Shown here: piece by piece, positions 54,522 through 63,918 of the stretch | Layout of the letters: every line of letters begins with the position of its first letter | Numbering within the stretch: position 1 is the first letter of the stretch | From: Corallincola holothuriorum | GTDB taxonomy: Bacteria > Pseudomonadota > Gammaproteobacteria > Enterobacterales > Neiellaceae | Length of the DNA: 64,000 nucleotides | Assembly (NCBI RefSeq): GCF_003336225.1 | Contig: NZ_QPID01000004.1 | Location: 1-64,000, forward strand | Direction: 5' to 3' | Translations under genes and position numbers: made by a program | Notes under the pieces: generated by a model | Database searches by the model: none | What the model was told of the DNA's origin: nothing | The model's input: only the letters and a program-made list of their open reading frames with translations

Positions 54522-55149
54522 AACCATCCGGCGGTAGGATATTTCCATCCAGTATCGCCTGTCCATCGCCCATCGACAAGCGTCCGCAGGCAAACCAGGT
54601 GACAACCATGGGATAGATCTGGTGTTCTTGTTCGTGAACACGGGCAGCCAGTTCGTCGACTGTATCTTCAGCAAACACTGGCACACGAGCTTGCAGGATC
54701 ACAGGTCCACCATCGAGTTCTTCAGTAACAAAGTGTACCGACGCTCCATGCTCTTTATCACCTGCTTCAATGGCTCGCTGATGGGTATGCAAGCCTTGAT
54801 ACTTAGGTAACAAAGAAGGGTGGATGTTGAGCATTTTGCCGCTGAAGTTTGTAACAAACTCAGGGGTTAAAATACGCATAAAACCAGCCATCACCAGAAG
54901 GTCTGCTTGAAATTCGTTAATTAAAGTAATTAACGCTTTGTCATAGCTTTCTCTGCTCTCGAATGCTTTATGATCAAGCACCTTGGCGGCGATATTTGCT
55001 GCGCGAGCACGCTGAAGACCGTAGGCATCAGATCTGTTGCTGACGACTGCAACGATTTCAGCGCCATCTTGAAGATGGCACTTATCGATGATCGCTTGCA
55101 GATTGCTACCGTTTCCAGATATCAGGACGACGATACGACAATTAGGCAT
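54508..55149 (-). CDS. purN: folate-dependent GAR transformylase
   Basis: 213 residues. ISGNGSNLQAIID is the GAR phosphate loop, AGFMRIL and NIHPSLLPKYQG with the catalytic Asn and His, and ASVHFVTEELDGGPVI with the catalytic Asp. It formylates GAR with formyl-tetrahydrofolate. It follows purM after five bases (purM-purN operon as in E. coli). The cell also has the folate-independent PurT at 13-14 kb. Confidence 0.95.
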   Translation of the reverse strand: MPNCRIVVLISGNGSNLQAIIDKCHLQDGAEIVAVVSNRSDAYGLQRARAANIAAKVLDHKAFESRESYDKALITLINEFQADLLVMAGFMRILTPEFVTNFSGKMLNIHPSLLPKYQGLHTHQRAIEAGDKEHGASVHFVTEELDGGPVILQARVPVFAEDTVDELAARVHEQEHQIYPMVVTWFACGRLSMGDGQAILDGNILPPDGYAND

Positions 55150-55154
55150 CGCAG

Positions 55155-56195
55155 TTACACCATCTCAACCTGTTCTTCATCGCCAGTACGTTTAGCAATC
55201 TGACCTACTATCCACGCGCTTTCGCCAGCTTCATTCAATGCTGCCACGGCGGCTTCCGCTTCATTGGCTGATAACGCAATAACTAAGCCTGCGCCACAGT
55301 TAAATGTGCGATACATCTCGTGGGTTTCTACGTTGCCTTTTTCCTGCAACCAGTTAAAGATCTCTGGCCATTCCCAGCTCTTGCTATCAACAATTGCTTT
55401 GCAGGTAGCTGGCAGCACCCGTGGTATATTTTCCCAGAAACCACCACCCGTGATGTGGGAGATGGCGTGAATATCAAATTGTTCCATCAAGGCTAGTACG
55501 GGTTTTACATAGATACGGGTTGGCTCAAGTAAGGCATCAGCCAGTGTGCCGTTGCCAAATGCTTGCTGGGTATCCGCTTCGCTAACTTCCAGGATCTTAC
55601 GGATGAGCGAGTAACCATTGGAGTGAGGGCCTGAGGAAGCCAGTGCGATCAGGGTGTCACCTGCGGCCACTTTGGTGCCATCAATAACTTTCGATTTTTC
55701 GGCAACACCGACACAGAAGCCTGCGAGATCGTAATCATCTCCTTCATACATGCCAGGCATCTCTGCTGTTTCACCACCAATTAAAGCAGCGCCAGCCAAC
55801 GCACATCCATCACCGATACCTGATACCACATCGGCTGCCGTGTCGACATTCAATTTGCCGGTGGCGAAGTAATCGAGGAAGAACAGAGGCTCTGCACCCT
55901 GCACAATAAGGTCGTTAACACACATGGCGACTAAATCGACACCAACACCGCTATGACGGTTCAGGTCGATGGCCAGGCGCAATTTAGTGCCGACACCGTC
56001 TGTACCACTTACCAGTACTGGTTCTTTATATTTTTTCGGCAGCTCACACAGTGCGCCAAAACCGCCTAATCCACCCATTACTTCGGGGCGTTGGGTTCGT
56101 TTTGCCACACCTTTAATACGGTCAACTAATGCATTACCTGCATCAATGTCGACACCTGCGTCTTTATAACTGAGTGATTGCTTCTGTTCGCTCAC
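55155..56195 (-). CDS. purM: phosphoribosylformylglycinamidine cyclo-ligase (AIR synthetase)
   Basis: 346 residues from the GTG at 56195 with GAGG upstream; E. coli PurM has 345. [13 protein letters not shown] at the N-terminus, [64 protein letters not shown] and [15 protein letters not shown] are all diagnostic. It closes the imidazole ring in purine synthesis. It starts the purMN transcript and is divergent from the DUF2066 gene. I found no convincing PurR box in the 140-base gap. Confidence 0.96.
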   Translation of the reverse strand: MSEQKQSLSYKDAGVDIDAGNALVDRIKGVAKRTQRPEVMGGLGGFGALCELPKKYKEPVLVSGTDGVGTKLRLAIDLNRHSGVGVDLVAMCVNDLIVQGAEPLFFLDYFATGKLNVDTAADVVSGIGDGCALAGAALIGGETAEMPGMYEGDDYDLAGFCVGVAEKSKVIDGTKVAAGDTLIALASSGPHSNGYSLIRKILEVSEADTQQAFGNGTLADALLEPTRIYVKPVLALMEQFDIHAISHITGGGFWENIPRVLPATCKAIVDSKSWEWPEIFNWLQEKGNVETHEMYRTFNCGAGLVIALSANEAEAAVAALNEAGESAWIVGQIAKRTGDEEQVEMV

Positions 56196-56335
56196 GGCTG
56201 CCTCATTTGGATCTTGGTCGTAATTTGGGCGCAATTCTAGCAGAGCATGGCGACGAAAGGGAGCAACTTGCGAAAGGTTCATTTATACGTTGTTATGGTA
56301 TGATGCCGCAGCAACATACTGGACGGGTAAAATTC

Positions 56336-57391
56336 GTGGTGAAAGGAAGACTTTTCATACTGTTAATGCTGCTATTTGGCTTGTTTTCGGCTCGCCAAGC
56401 AGTGGCTATTGAAGTAAATAACCTCTATCAGGTCGACATTCTTGTTTCCGATAAAGGCTCAGCAGAGATGAACCAGGCACAAACGCAGGCTTTTAAAGTT
56501 GTGTTAGTACGTGTTGGGGGGACATCTGCGGTGTTAGAAAACCCCTTAATTAAGTCTCAGTTGACGAAAGCACAAGATTATATGCTTCAGTATGGCTATC
56601 AGGAGTCTGAGCAGACATTTGTTAGTGTTCAGTTTGATAGTGAAAGAATTAATCGCTTATTGCGCCAAGCCAACGAAGGCGTCTGGGGCAACCGCCGTCC
56701 ATTAGTGATGGTTTGGTTGGTTGAGGAGAAGGCTGGCGAGCGTCATATTTTGGCCGATAGCACAGCATCAGAGCTGCCTGGGCTTATCAAGCAGGCCTCT
56801 GATGAAAGAGGGATGCCATCCTTGCTTCCGCTAATGGATCTTGATGATGCTATGCAGGTCTCTGTCTCTGATGTTTGGGGGCGTTTCCAAGCTCCACTGG
56901 CTCAAGCTTCAAGCCGCTATGCTGCCGATGCAATGATTGTTGCTAAGTTATTTCAGGCGGGTGATGCCTGGGTGCTCGATTGGCAGTTATTGACTTTGCC
57001 TGACATGCAGCCGCTAAATGATGTTGGTCAGTCACAATTGACCGGAGCACGTGAAGAGCTAATGACGGCGATGGTTAATCAGTTAGCTGATGACTTTGCC
57101 AGTAAATATGCAGTAACGGGCGGCTCACTGGCTTCTGATTCAATTACCATTACGGTCGTTAATGTGGAGCAACCCGATATCTATGTCGCCGTGATGAAGC
57201 AGCTAGCCTCTTTAACTCAGGTGTCAGCGGTTGAGTTAGTGAGTTTAAATGGTGCCAGAGCACAGTTCCGACTGGGATTGTTGGGTGATCCAACGTCGGT
57301 GCTTGCAGCGATTGAACTGGATGAACACCTGGTGGTTGTGGCTGGGGATGATATTACCCAAGAGAGTCAGGAGTATGCCTGGCTACCATGA
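56336..57391 (+). CDS. DUF2066-domain exported protein
   Basis: 351 residues if started at the GTG at 56336, eight bases after GGACGGG. This gives a signal peptide (KGRLFILLMLLFGLFSARQ, cleavage after AVA). Upstream in-frame ATGs at 56300 coincide with a TATGAT -10-like element and are less likely. The mature protein follows the DUF2066 family (YQVDILVSDKGSAEMNQAQTQAFKVVLVRVGG, RPLVMVWLV). Function unknown. It precedes hda by 21 bases, an arrangement conserved in relatives as far as I recall. Confidence 0.82.
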   Translation: MVKGRLFILLMLLFGLFSARQAVAIEVNNLYQVDILVSDKGSAEMNQAQTQAFKVVLVRVGGTSAVLENPLIKSQLTKAQDYMLQYGYQESEQTFVSVQFDSERINRLLRQANEGVWGNRRPLVMVWLVEEKAGERHILADSTASELPGLIKQASDERGMPSLLPLMDLDDAMQVSVSDVWGRFQAPLAQASSRYAADAMIVAKLFQAGDAWVLDWQLLTLPDMQPLNDVGQSQLTGAREELMTAMVNQLADDFASKYAVTGGSLASDSITITVVNVEQPDIYVAVMKQLASLTQVSAVELVSLNGARAQFRLGLLGDPTSVLAAIELDEHLVVVAGDDITQESQEYAWLP

Positions 57392-57412
57392 CTATTTGTT
57401 GGTGATACGAGC

Positions 57413-58114
57413 TTGAGTACGTTTGACAAACAGCTGCCATTGGCACTGAATCTGCCTGATGACGAAACATTTGCTAGCTATTACGGCGCGGCAAATGACT
57501 CGGTCGTAGAGCAGCTGAAGCTATTGCTAGACAAAAATGAGCAGCCATTTTACCTGTGGGGTGCGGCGGGCTGTGGCAAATCTCATTTGTTGCACGCTGC
57601 ATGTGCCGATGGGGCAAACCGGGGGATGCAAGTCGCCTACCTACCGATGTCTATCTCATCTCAAATTAGTCCCATTATGTTTGAGGGACTCGAGCAATTG
57701 GATCTGGTTGCTATTGATGATGTGGATCATATCGCAGGTGATGCTGTTTGGGAGAGCGCGTTATTCGATCTCTACAATCGCGTCGGAGAGTTAGGCCAGG
57801 CTCGACTTTTGATGTCAGCCAAAGGAGCGCCCCGAACCTGTGGTTTTCAGCTGCCAGATCTCGGTTCCCGTTTAGACTGGGGCCTGGTAGCCAAACTTAG
57901 CTCTTTGGATGATGAGCAGAAAGTCGCCATGTTGATGCAGCGCGCGCAAAACCGTGGCATGAAGATGCCTGATGAAGTGGCTCGCTTTTTACTCAACCGA
58001 GTAGCTCGAGAGATGGGGGCGTTAACTGAGACATTGGATACGCTTGACCGTGCCTCGATGGTGGCGCAGCGAAAATTAACCGTGCCGTTTGTTAAGCAGG
58101 TATTATCACTCTAA
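57413..58114 (+). CDS. hda: DnaA inactivator Hda
   Basis: 233 residues, equal to E. coli Hda, from a TTG start (E. coli hda also uses a non-ATG start). The N-terminal KQLPLALNLPDDETFASYYG includes the clamp-binding QLPLAL motif. The AAA+ domain has Walker A WGAAGCGKSHLLHAA and LVAIDDVDHIAGD, and the C-terminus LDTLDRASMVAQRKLTVPFVKQVL is typical. Clamp-bound Hda stimulates ATP hydrolysis by DnaA to prevent re-initiation. Confidence 0.94.
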   Translation: MSTFDKQLPLALNLPDDETFASYYGAANDSVVEQLKLLLDKNEQPFYLWGAAGCGKSHLLHAACADGANRGMQVAYLPMSISSQISPIMFEGLEQLDLVAIDDVDHIAGDAVWESALFDLYNRVGELGQARLLMSAKGAPRTCGFQLPDLGSRLDWGLVAKLSSLDDEQKVAMLMQRAQNRGMKMPDEVARFLLNRVAREMGALTETLDTLDRASMVAQRKLTVPFVKQVLSL

Positions 58115-58140
58115 TTCTAGCTATCGTTCAGGAACCGTTT

Positions 58141-60024
58141 TTACTCTGCTAGGGGTAACGGTTTGCCATGATATCTTAAGCGTTCAATCCCTTGCTCTTT
58201 CTTATCTCTATTGGTTCTTAAATTTTTGTTTTCTTGAGGGCCAAGTAGCAGGTTGTCAGCCCATGAATCGCCCATACTCATCGGTATGGGGGTGATCAGA
58301 CTCTCTACAACGCTATGCGGATCCAATTCAGACAGAATGTTCTCCAATACCCATGTCGCCCGTTCGGTAATCCAAGGTTCGGCGATGCGCCCGCGTTGTC
58401 CCCAATTGACGATGTAGTCACTGCTCGATGCTTCTTCATCGCTTGGATTATTGGTGATCGCCACATCCCGTTGTACTGATAAGCGATATTGCATCATCAA
58501 CTCTTCAAATAGCATGGCCAGATCTTCCCGCTCAGAACTGTAATTATAAAAATCTACAGCGCCATCGGGTGGGAACATCAGGGCTACATCTTCGGGAAGT
58601 AATTCCTCTTGCTCAGGTGTTGGATCGATGCCCCTGAACGCCACTTGGGCAAGTTCGGTCATTGCGTTTGACTGCAGCGGTGATCGTTCTGTGAGTTGCT
58701 CTGATAACCAGTCCAGTTGATAGACAGCAGATAAGACGGAGTCTTGAGGAGCCAGTTGCCCGTGAGTTGCGGGCGGAAAGAAATCGTTAGCATGTGCCAA
58801 CTCGTGATAGAGCAGGGCGCTAAAGCGGTTGGTGATATCGCTAAGCTCTCGTGTTGCTCTATTGTCTCGCGGCACTCTAGTGTAGGCGTATTCGTCGTTT
58901 TTGGTATAGCGCCACAGCATATCGAATTGCAGTGAACCGCCAAACCCGCTTCGGTAATCCGGTTGTTCGTTAATCAGATCTCGTTCTTGTGCTGTGCGCC
59001 AAAGGTTTTCTGGATCGAGATAGATAGCCCCTGTTGCCGCCCAATAGAAAGAGGGGCGGATATCATAACTAATGACGATGGCTGTCACGGCACTTAACAG
59101 ATGATGAAAATCAGTATGAGGTTGTGCGCTTAGAAAATCCTCAAATGCCTTACCCATCCACTCATGGGAAACAACTACTCGCTGCATTATCTGATCGGTT
59201 GTTGGGTACGCTAAGCCGTTGGCTTGAGCCTCGGCAGCAAGAAGTGGCAAACGTGCCAATAAGCAACTCTGGGTTAAGCTGTTGTTGTACACACAGGTGC
59301 TCAGTGCATCACTATAACGACTGTCTAGATAGGGGAAGGTGTGTGCCAGTGGCTCATCAAAATAGGCATTACCTGAGGGGGCTACTGACGGTAATACTTG
59401 TACCCAAACTTCATCGGTATATGTTGCCCCGTTAGGGGCAGTGCCGTTGGCGACAAATGAAAGCAGGCTTGGCTCACTTACGATTGGTGCGGTCACAAAT
59501 AGTAGCTCGTCTGCTGATTCCGTTAATGCTGTTGGACCGCTAGTTTGCAGCCAGGAGACTTCAGTGACGGTTTGACCACTCATTAAAGCCGCTCGCAGAG
59601 AGAATTCACTACCCGCAGCGACGTTTCTGTCCCGTCTGATCAGTAGTTGCTCTTCAGAGGTTTCGCTGCTGAGCTCGAGTTGTTGTTCTGTTAGTTCTCC
59701 ATTTAGGTGATAACTTACTTGAAACCTATATGACGCAGGCGTGGTATCAAGTTCGACGCCAAGCAAACTCTGCCGTTCATCAAAAATAGGTACCCTTGGG
59801 CCATCTATTTGTTGCCAGTGAATATTGGTGATCCCTGTGCCGTTCAGGCTAAGAGCGATAGATGCTCCGCTGCCTAGGGGCAACGGCTGAAGAATCGTGA
59901 CTTTAGCTTCTTCCGGTGAAGGAGAGACAAGCTCTACCGCTGCATCATTGCTTCCTCCGCCGCAGGCGACTAGCAGCAGGACACTTATTAAGGTGACAGA
60001 GAACTTTTTGGCGTCAGCGATCAT
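58141..60024 (-). CDS. putative zinc-metallopeptidase lipoprotein
   Basis: 627 residues. A lipobox (LISVLLLVACGGGS) near residues 13-25 marks a lipoprotein. The first 200 residues are beta-rich and Ig-like in rhythm (two repeats of a W-x-Q-x-x-GP motif: IHWQQIDGPRV and VSWLQTSGPTAL). The later part is helical and contains LLYHELAHANDFF, an HExxH zinc site, with FEELMMQYRLS about 120 residues on as a possible third ligand. I recognise no named family. A surface or periplasmic protease is inferred from the motif only. Convergent with hda; 23 bases upstream lies a DUF2069 gene on the same strand. Confidence 0.65.
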   Translation of the reverse strand: MIADAKKFSVTLISVLLLVACGGGSNDAAVELVSPSPEEAKVTILQPLPLGSGASIALSLNGTGITNIHWQQIDGPRVPIFDERQSLLGVELDTTPASYRFQVSYHLNGELTEQQLELSSETSEEQLLIRRDRNVAAGSEFSLRAALMSGQTVTEVSWLQTSGPTALTESADELLFVTAPIVSEPSLLSFVANGTAPNGATYTDEVWVQVLPSVAPSGNAYFDEPLAHTFPYLDSRYSDALSTCVYNNSLTQSCLLARLPLLAAEAQANGLAYPTTDQIMQRVVVSHEWMGKAFEDFLSAQPHTDFHHLLSAVTAIVISYDIRPSFYWAATGAIYLDPENLWRTAQERDLINEQPDYRSGFGGSLQFDMLWRYTKNDEYAYTRVPRDNRATRELSDITNRFSALLYHELAHANDFFPPATHGQLAPQDSVLSAVYQLDWLSEQLTERSPLQSNAMTELAQVAFRGIDPTPEQEELLPEDVALMFPPDGAVDFYNYSSEREDLAMLFEELMMQYRLSVQRDVAITNNPSDEEASSSDYIVNWGQRGRIAEPWITERATWVLENILSELDPHSVVESLITPIPMSMGDSWADNLLLGPQENKNLRTNRDKKEQGIERLRYHGKPLPLAE

Positions 60025-60047
60025 TATTCATCTCACTTAGATCGTGC

Positions 60048-60443
60048 TTATTTGGGCTGCTTTAGCTTTTTTAAGCCAAGGCCTAACTCTCTTCCGCGGT
60101 GGCGTGCAAAGTAGACACAGCCAATAAAAGCACCCGTGCTGAGGATAATTTCAATCAGTGCCCACCAAGCCTCTCCAGGGTTGGAATAGATAGCCGTTAG
60201 ACCATGGCCTAGGTAGCAAACGATGATGAAATTAGCCCAAGCGTACGTGTATGGCTTTCCGGTCAGTAACCCAGGTAAAGGCAGCAGCAGTGGTAAACAG
60301 CCAATAAAGAGAATGAACCCCACTGACATTTCAGGGTGAGGAGCTAGGACAAAATGCCAGAGCGGAACCCAGAGGACTAAGCCTAAATAGCAGGATAAGG
60401 CCAGTTGTTGAAAACGGCGGGTAGTTGTTTCAATTTTGCTCAT
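60048..60443 (-). CDS. DUF2069 inner-membrane protein
   Basis: 131 residues with four hydrophobic segments and little else. WVPLWHFVLAPHPEMSVGFILFIGCLPLLLPLPGLLTGKPYTYAWANFIIVCYLGHGL is the typical DUF2069 pattern. Function unknown. It lies 23 bases downstream of arsC on the same strand and is followed by the lipoprotein gene, so the three may form one transcript. Confidence 0.85.
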   Translation of the reverse strand: MSKIETTTRRFQQLALSCYLGLVLWVPLWHFVLAPHPEMSVGFILFIGCLPLLLPLPGLLTGKPYTYAWANFIIVCYLGHGLTAIYSNPGEAWWALIEIILSTGAFIGCVYFARHRGRELGLGLKKLKQPK

Positions 60444-60466
60444 GTATTTAGCTGCTCGGATTCACT

Positions 60467-60814
60467 TTAAAGGATAGAAAGGACATTTTCTGGCGGGCGT
60501 CCAAGGATCGCTTTGCCTTCGCTGACGACGATGGGTCGTTCGATTAACTTAGGATTTGCGACCATCGCTTCGAGCAATTGCTGTTCCTGTTCAACGTTGG
60601 CCAACGCTAATGTTGAATATATCTCTTCTTTGGTTCGCATCAAATCACGTGCCGATAAATCCAATTGAGCAAGTAGCTCCTGCAGTGCGGTCACCGAGGG
60701 CGGGTTTTTTAAATACAAGATGATGTTTGGAGATATCCCCTGCTGTTCGATCAATTTGAGCGTTTCGCGGGATTTTGAGCAGCGTGGATTGTGGTAAATA
60801 GTAACTGATTTCAT
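60467..60814 (-). CDS. arsC: ArsC-family arsenate reductase (glutaredoxin type)
   Basis: 115 residues. Cys12 in YHNPRCSKSRETL is the family active-site cysteine, with LDLSARDLMRTKEEIY and LIERPIVVSEGKAILGRPPE containing the conserved arginines. E. coli YfgD, in the same gene neighbourhood, is the closest equivalent. It may reduce arsenate with glutathione, but no ars operon is present, so a different role is possible. Confidence 0.9.
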   Translation of the reverse strand: MKSVTIYHNPRCSKSRETLKLIEQQGISPNIILYLKNPPSVTALQELLAQLDLSARDLMRTKEEIYSTLALANVEQEQQLLEAMVANPKLIERPIVVSEGKAILGRPPENVLSIL

Positions 60815-60887
60815 AGTGACTCTTTTAACTAAATCAGCTGGCGGTTGGCCGCCAGCATACCTATTGATAAATGAAGTACGGTAGGTG

Positions 60888-62330
60888 TTAAAGGTTCTTC
60901 AACTGATTTTCTAATTCGCGGAATTGCCGGATCCGTTCTTCCACACGTGATTGTTCTATAACATTCCCTTCCAACAACGGGTGTGCCACATGCAGTTCTT
61001 TGATCGCTCTGGAAAATGCACCAACGAGAGCGAACTGTTCTGCTTTCGCTTGGTGCATCTGCGCTTGTTTACCTGCGCCTTGATAGGCTTGAATCATCAT
61101 GCTGTAAACCAGCATGTTGTCCTTTGCTAAGGGCTGGAATTTCTCCAGTAAGCTCGCCGCGTCGGTAAATTTTTGTTGCTCTATATAGACAGATGCGAGA
61201 TTAATATTGATGACATTACTGTCAGAGCGGAGCAAAAGTTGTTGCTGTAAGCGTTCCTCTGCGCCTTTGTAGTTTCGGGCTCTGACATCTAAATCTGTTA
61301 ACGTGTCTATGTAGTAGAGGTTATTTGGGTCATTTTTATTGAGGCGTGTGAGCAGTTCTCTTGCTTTATCGGCATTTCCGGTGTCGGTGAGTGCCAGCGC
61401 ATAGCCATACTCTGCTGCCTCCCTAATGTTGTAGGTTTGCTTTTGCAGTGCCCGCTGCATGGTGTTCAGTATGATTTGCGGTTTTTCTGGATTGAACCGC
61501 ACTGTCACCCGCGCTTTCGCGAGTTCAAATTGCAAAGAGGCTTTCTTTGAAGCCTTGGGATATTGTTCTGCACGGTTTCTCGCATCGGATATCCGTGATT
61601 CAGGTAAAGGGTGAGTCAAGAGCATTTGTGGTGGCTTGCTGGAAAAACGATATTTTGCTGCCATCTTGCCAAAAAATTCCGGCATACCTCTAGGATCGAA
61701 ACCGGAAGCCGCAAGATTTTTTATCCCTATGCGGTCAGCCTCTTCTTCGTTGGCGCGGGTGTAGTTGATGCTGGACTGCTGACTTGCTGCCATTGTCCCC
61801 GAGAGTCCTGCCATCCCTGCTTGCGGGTTCACTATGGCAAGCAGAATTGAGCCAGCTAACGCAGCCATGGTTGCAGGAGCGGCTTTAGCTTGAGCCTCCA
61901 TCATTCTTGCAAGGTGACGTTGGGTGACGTGGGCAATTTCGTGGGCAAATACGGATGCTAATTCGCTCTCCTGGTCGGCGTATAGGAACAACCCGGTGTT
62001 AATGCCGATATGACCACCAAAGAAGGCAAATGCGTTAATCTCTGGATTGTTAACCAAGAAAAAGGTGTAGGGGAAATTGATTGAACTGGCGTTGGCGAGC
62101 AGACGATAGCCTAGTTGCTGTATATAGTCGGCAAGCAATGGATCGTTAACTAGTGGCTGTGTGCCACGCATTTGGCGCATATAAAAATCGCCAATAATAG
62201 CTTCTTTTTGCAGGGTTAAGGTGCCAACAGCAGCAGTGCCTATGTCGGGTAAATCATTGGCTCTGGCGGTTTGCCCTAGGCAAAAAATAGCTACCGCAAC
62301 GGCCGAAGCCAATGCTATCTTGCGACGCAA
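60888..62330 (-). CDS. bepA: beta-barrel assembly-enhancing protease, M48 family
   Basis: 480 residues from the TTG at 62330, which has AAGGA eight bases upstream and gives a signal peptide (RRKIALASAVAVAIFCLG, cleavage after ARA); a GTG at 62387 is the alternative. The M48 zinc site is FAHEIAHVTQRH, with the third ligand Glu in NEEEADRIG. The C-terminal half is TPR-like. BepA degrades or helps fold LptD and other outer-membrane proteins in the periplasm. Neighbours arsC and perM occur near bepA in E. coli too. Confidence 0.93.
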   Translation of the reverse strand: MRRKIALASAVAVAIFCLGQTARANDLPDIGTAAVGTLTLQKEAIIGDFYMRQMRGTQPLVNDPLLADYIQQLGYRLLANASSINFPYTFFLVNNPEINAFAFFGGHIGINTGLFLYADQESELASVFAHEIAHVTQRHLARMMEAQAKAAPATMAALAGSILLAIVNPQAGMAGLSGTMAASQQSSINYTRANEEEADRIGIKNLAASGFDPRGMPEFFGKMAAKYRFSSKPPQMLLTHPLPESRISDARNRAEQYPKASKKASLQFELAKARVTVRFNPEKPQIILNTMQRALQKQTYNIREAAEYGYALALTDTGNADKARELLTRLNKNDPNNLYYIDTLTDLDVRARNYKGAEERLQQQLLLRSDSNVININLASVYIEQQKFTDAASLLEKFQPLAKDNMLVYSMMIQAYQGAGKQAQMHQAKAEQFALVGAFSRAIKELHVAHPLLEGNVIEQSRVEERIRQFRELENQLKNL

Positions 62331-62507
62331 AGGCGCAATTCCTTGCTTGAGTGTGTTGACGTATTTCAGAGTGACACCTATTAACACTTCTCGATATTAT
62401 TGTAATTACAGTAACCTGTGAGTGGAAACAAGTCCATGCACAGGTAAAATTACCACTGTTTCTTCATCTAACTTGAGGCCAGACAGCTTTTTCGCTGAAA
62501 TATCACT

Positions 62508-62765
62508 TTGCAACACGACTATTTTGAACTCGATCTGAAAGGACGGCGCTGTCCACAGACGCTAATTGCCAGTAAATTGGCCATGGGAAAGCTCAATATC
62601 GGTGATGTTTTGGTTATTCTGTTGGATGACTCCAGCTCTGCCAGTGACATTCTCGATTATGCCCACCGTAGGGGATTCTCTGTGAACACTATTGAACCTC
62701 AAAGGGGCTTGGCTTTGATGGCAATTGAAATAACTATTTCTCAGGAGAGCCGTTTTCATGTTTGA
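62508..62765 (+). CDS. TusA/SirA-like small sulfurtransferase-family protein
   Basis: 85 residues from a TTG start. FELDLKGRRCPQTLIASKLAMGKLNIGDVLVILLDD fits the TusA fold with its cysteine at about residue 15. The usual CPxP motif is CPQT here, so the second proline is lost. ASDILDYAHRRGFSV is the second alpha-beta unit. TusA-type proteins carry persulfide sulfur. Its last eight bases overlap perM, so the two are translationally coupled. Confidence 0.78.
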   Translation: MQHDYFELDLKGRRCPQTLIASKLAMGKLNIGDVLVILLDDSSSASDILDYAHRRGFSVNTIEPQRGLALMAIEITISQESRFHV

Positions 62766-63846
62766 AATGCTCAACCGATGGTACCGTCGTAAGTTTTCTG
62801 ATCCCGCCGCAGTGACATTGATGTTCATACTGCTTATGGGGTTTGCCATTATCTACTTTCTTGGCGGCCTACTGGCACCCATTTTAACAGCCATCGTTTT
62901 AGCTTACTTACTTGAATGGCCGGTTAGCCAGTTGACCAAAAGGAAATTACCTCGAGGGTTAGCTGCAACCATTGTGTTGTTGGCATTTTTGGGCCTCAGT
63001 TTATTGGCCATTCTTGTTGTTGTGCCAATTATCTGGCAACAAGCAAGCACACTTGTGACAGAGCTACCCACCATGATAGGAGAGGCGCAGGTTTATCTGT
63101 CTGGGTTACCTGAGCGCTACCCGGGTTTGATCCAAATGGAGCAGATCGATAATGTGGTAACAACACTCAGAACTCACCTTCTGGATATGGGGCAGGGCAT
63201 TATCTCTATGTCTTTGAACTCACTCGTCTCATTAGTTGCGCTGTTGGTTTACGCCATTTTAGTGCCTCTATTGTTGTTCTTTTTCTTAAAAGATAAAGAG
63301 TTTCTGCTCAAAAGCATTGATCGTTTTTTACCTACCAATCGGGATCTGGCGTATAAAGTGGGTCATGAAATGAATGGCCAGATCATGAACTATATTCGCG
63401 GTAAGGTGATTGAGATATTGATTGTTGGTGGTGCCAGTTATATTACCTTCGTTGTCATGGGGCTTCGGTATCCTGCACTGTTGGGCTTACTAGTCGGATT
63501 GAGTGTGCTGATCCCATATATTGGTGCCACGGTGGTGACGATCCCAGTGGCGATGGTTGCACTTTTCCAGTGGGGCGTGAGCTCAGAGTTTTGGTATCTG
63601 ATGTTGGCTTATTCGATTATTCAGATGCTTGATGGGAACGTACTGGTACCGGTTCTATTTTCTGAGGCGGTGAACTTACATCCTGTCGCTATTATCGTTG
63701 CGGTACTCTTTTTCGGTGGCATATGGGGGTTCTGGGGGGTGTTCTTTGCTATCCCGCTGGCGACCTTGGTCAAAGCTGTCGTCAATGTGTGGCCGAGCCA
63801 TTATGTGGCTAAGGAACAGAAAGACGATTCGGCTGTATCCGCATAA
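62758..63846 (+). CDS. perM: AI-2E-family transporter, PerM-like
   Basis: 362 residues with about eight membrane segments. LAPILTAIVLAYLLEWPVSQL, LVPLLLFFFLKDKEFLLKSIDRFLP, YPALLGLLVGLSVLIPYIGATVVTIPVA and NLHPVAIIVAVLFFGGIWGFWGVFFAIPLATLVKAVV are the PerM/YdgG-family signature regions. Family members are linked to autoinducer or ion efflux; substrate not inferred. The order bepA / perM / bcp is as in E. coli. Confidence 0.9.
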   Translation: MFEMLNRWYRRKFSDPAAVTLMFILLMGFAIIYFLGGLLAPILTAIVLAYLLEWPVSQLTKRKLPRGLAATIVLLAFLGLSLLAILVVVPIIWQQASTLVTELPTMIGEAQVYLSGLPERYPGLIQMEQIDNVVTTLRTHLLDMGQGIISMSLNSLVSLVALLVYAILVPLLLFFFLKDKEFLLKSIDRFLPTNRDLAYKVGHEMNGQIMNYIRGKVIEILIVGGASYITFVVMGLRYPALLGLLVGLSVLIPYIGATVVTIPVAMVALFQWGVSSEFWYLMLAYSIIQMLDGNVLVPVLFSEAVNLHPVAIIVAVLFFGGIWGFWGVFFAIPLATLVKAVVNVWPSHYVAKEQKDDSAVSA

Positions 63847-63864
63847 CGTGGTGCGCTTTAGGCG

Positions 63865-63893
63865 TGCTTGATGGGTTCTAAATCCATCAAGCA
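63865..63893. terminator. hairpin between perM and bcp
   Basis: TGCTTGATGG (63865-63874) and CCATCAAGCA (63884-63893) form a ten-base stem between the convergent perM and bcp genes. No strong T tract is present. Confidence 0.5.
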
Positions 63894-63918
63894 GCCATCA
63901 TTAATTACTAACTGCAAC

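Noticed and set aside
56196-56335. A GCGACGAAAGGGAGCAAC-type stretch considered as a PurR box between purM and the DUF2066 gene.
   Set aside because: It lacks the central CG-flanked symmetry of the ACGCAAACGTTTGCGT consensus; too many mismatches.
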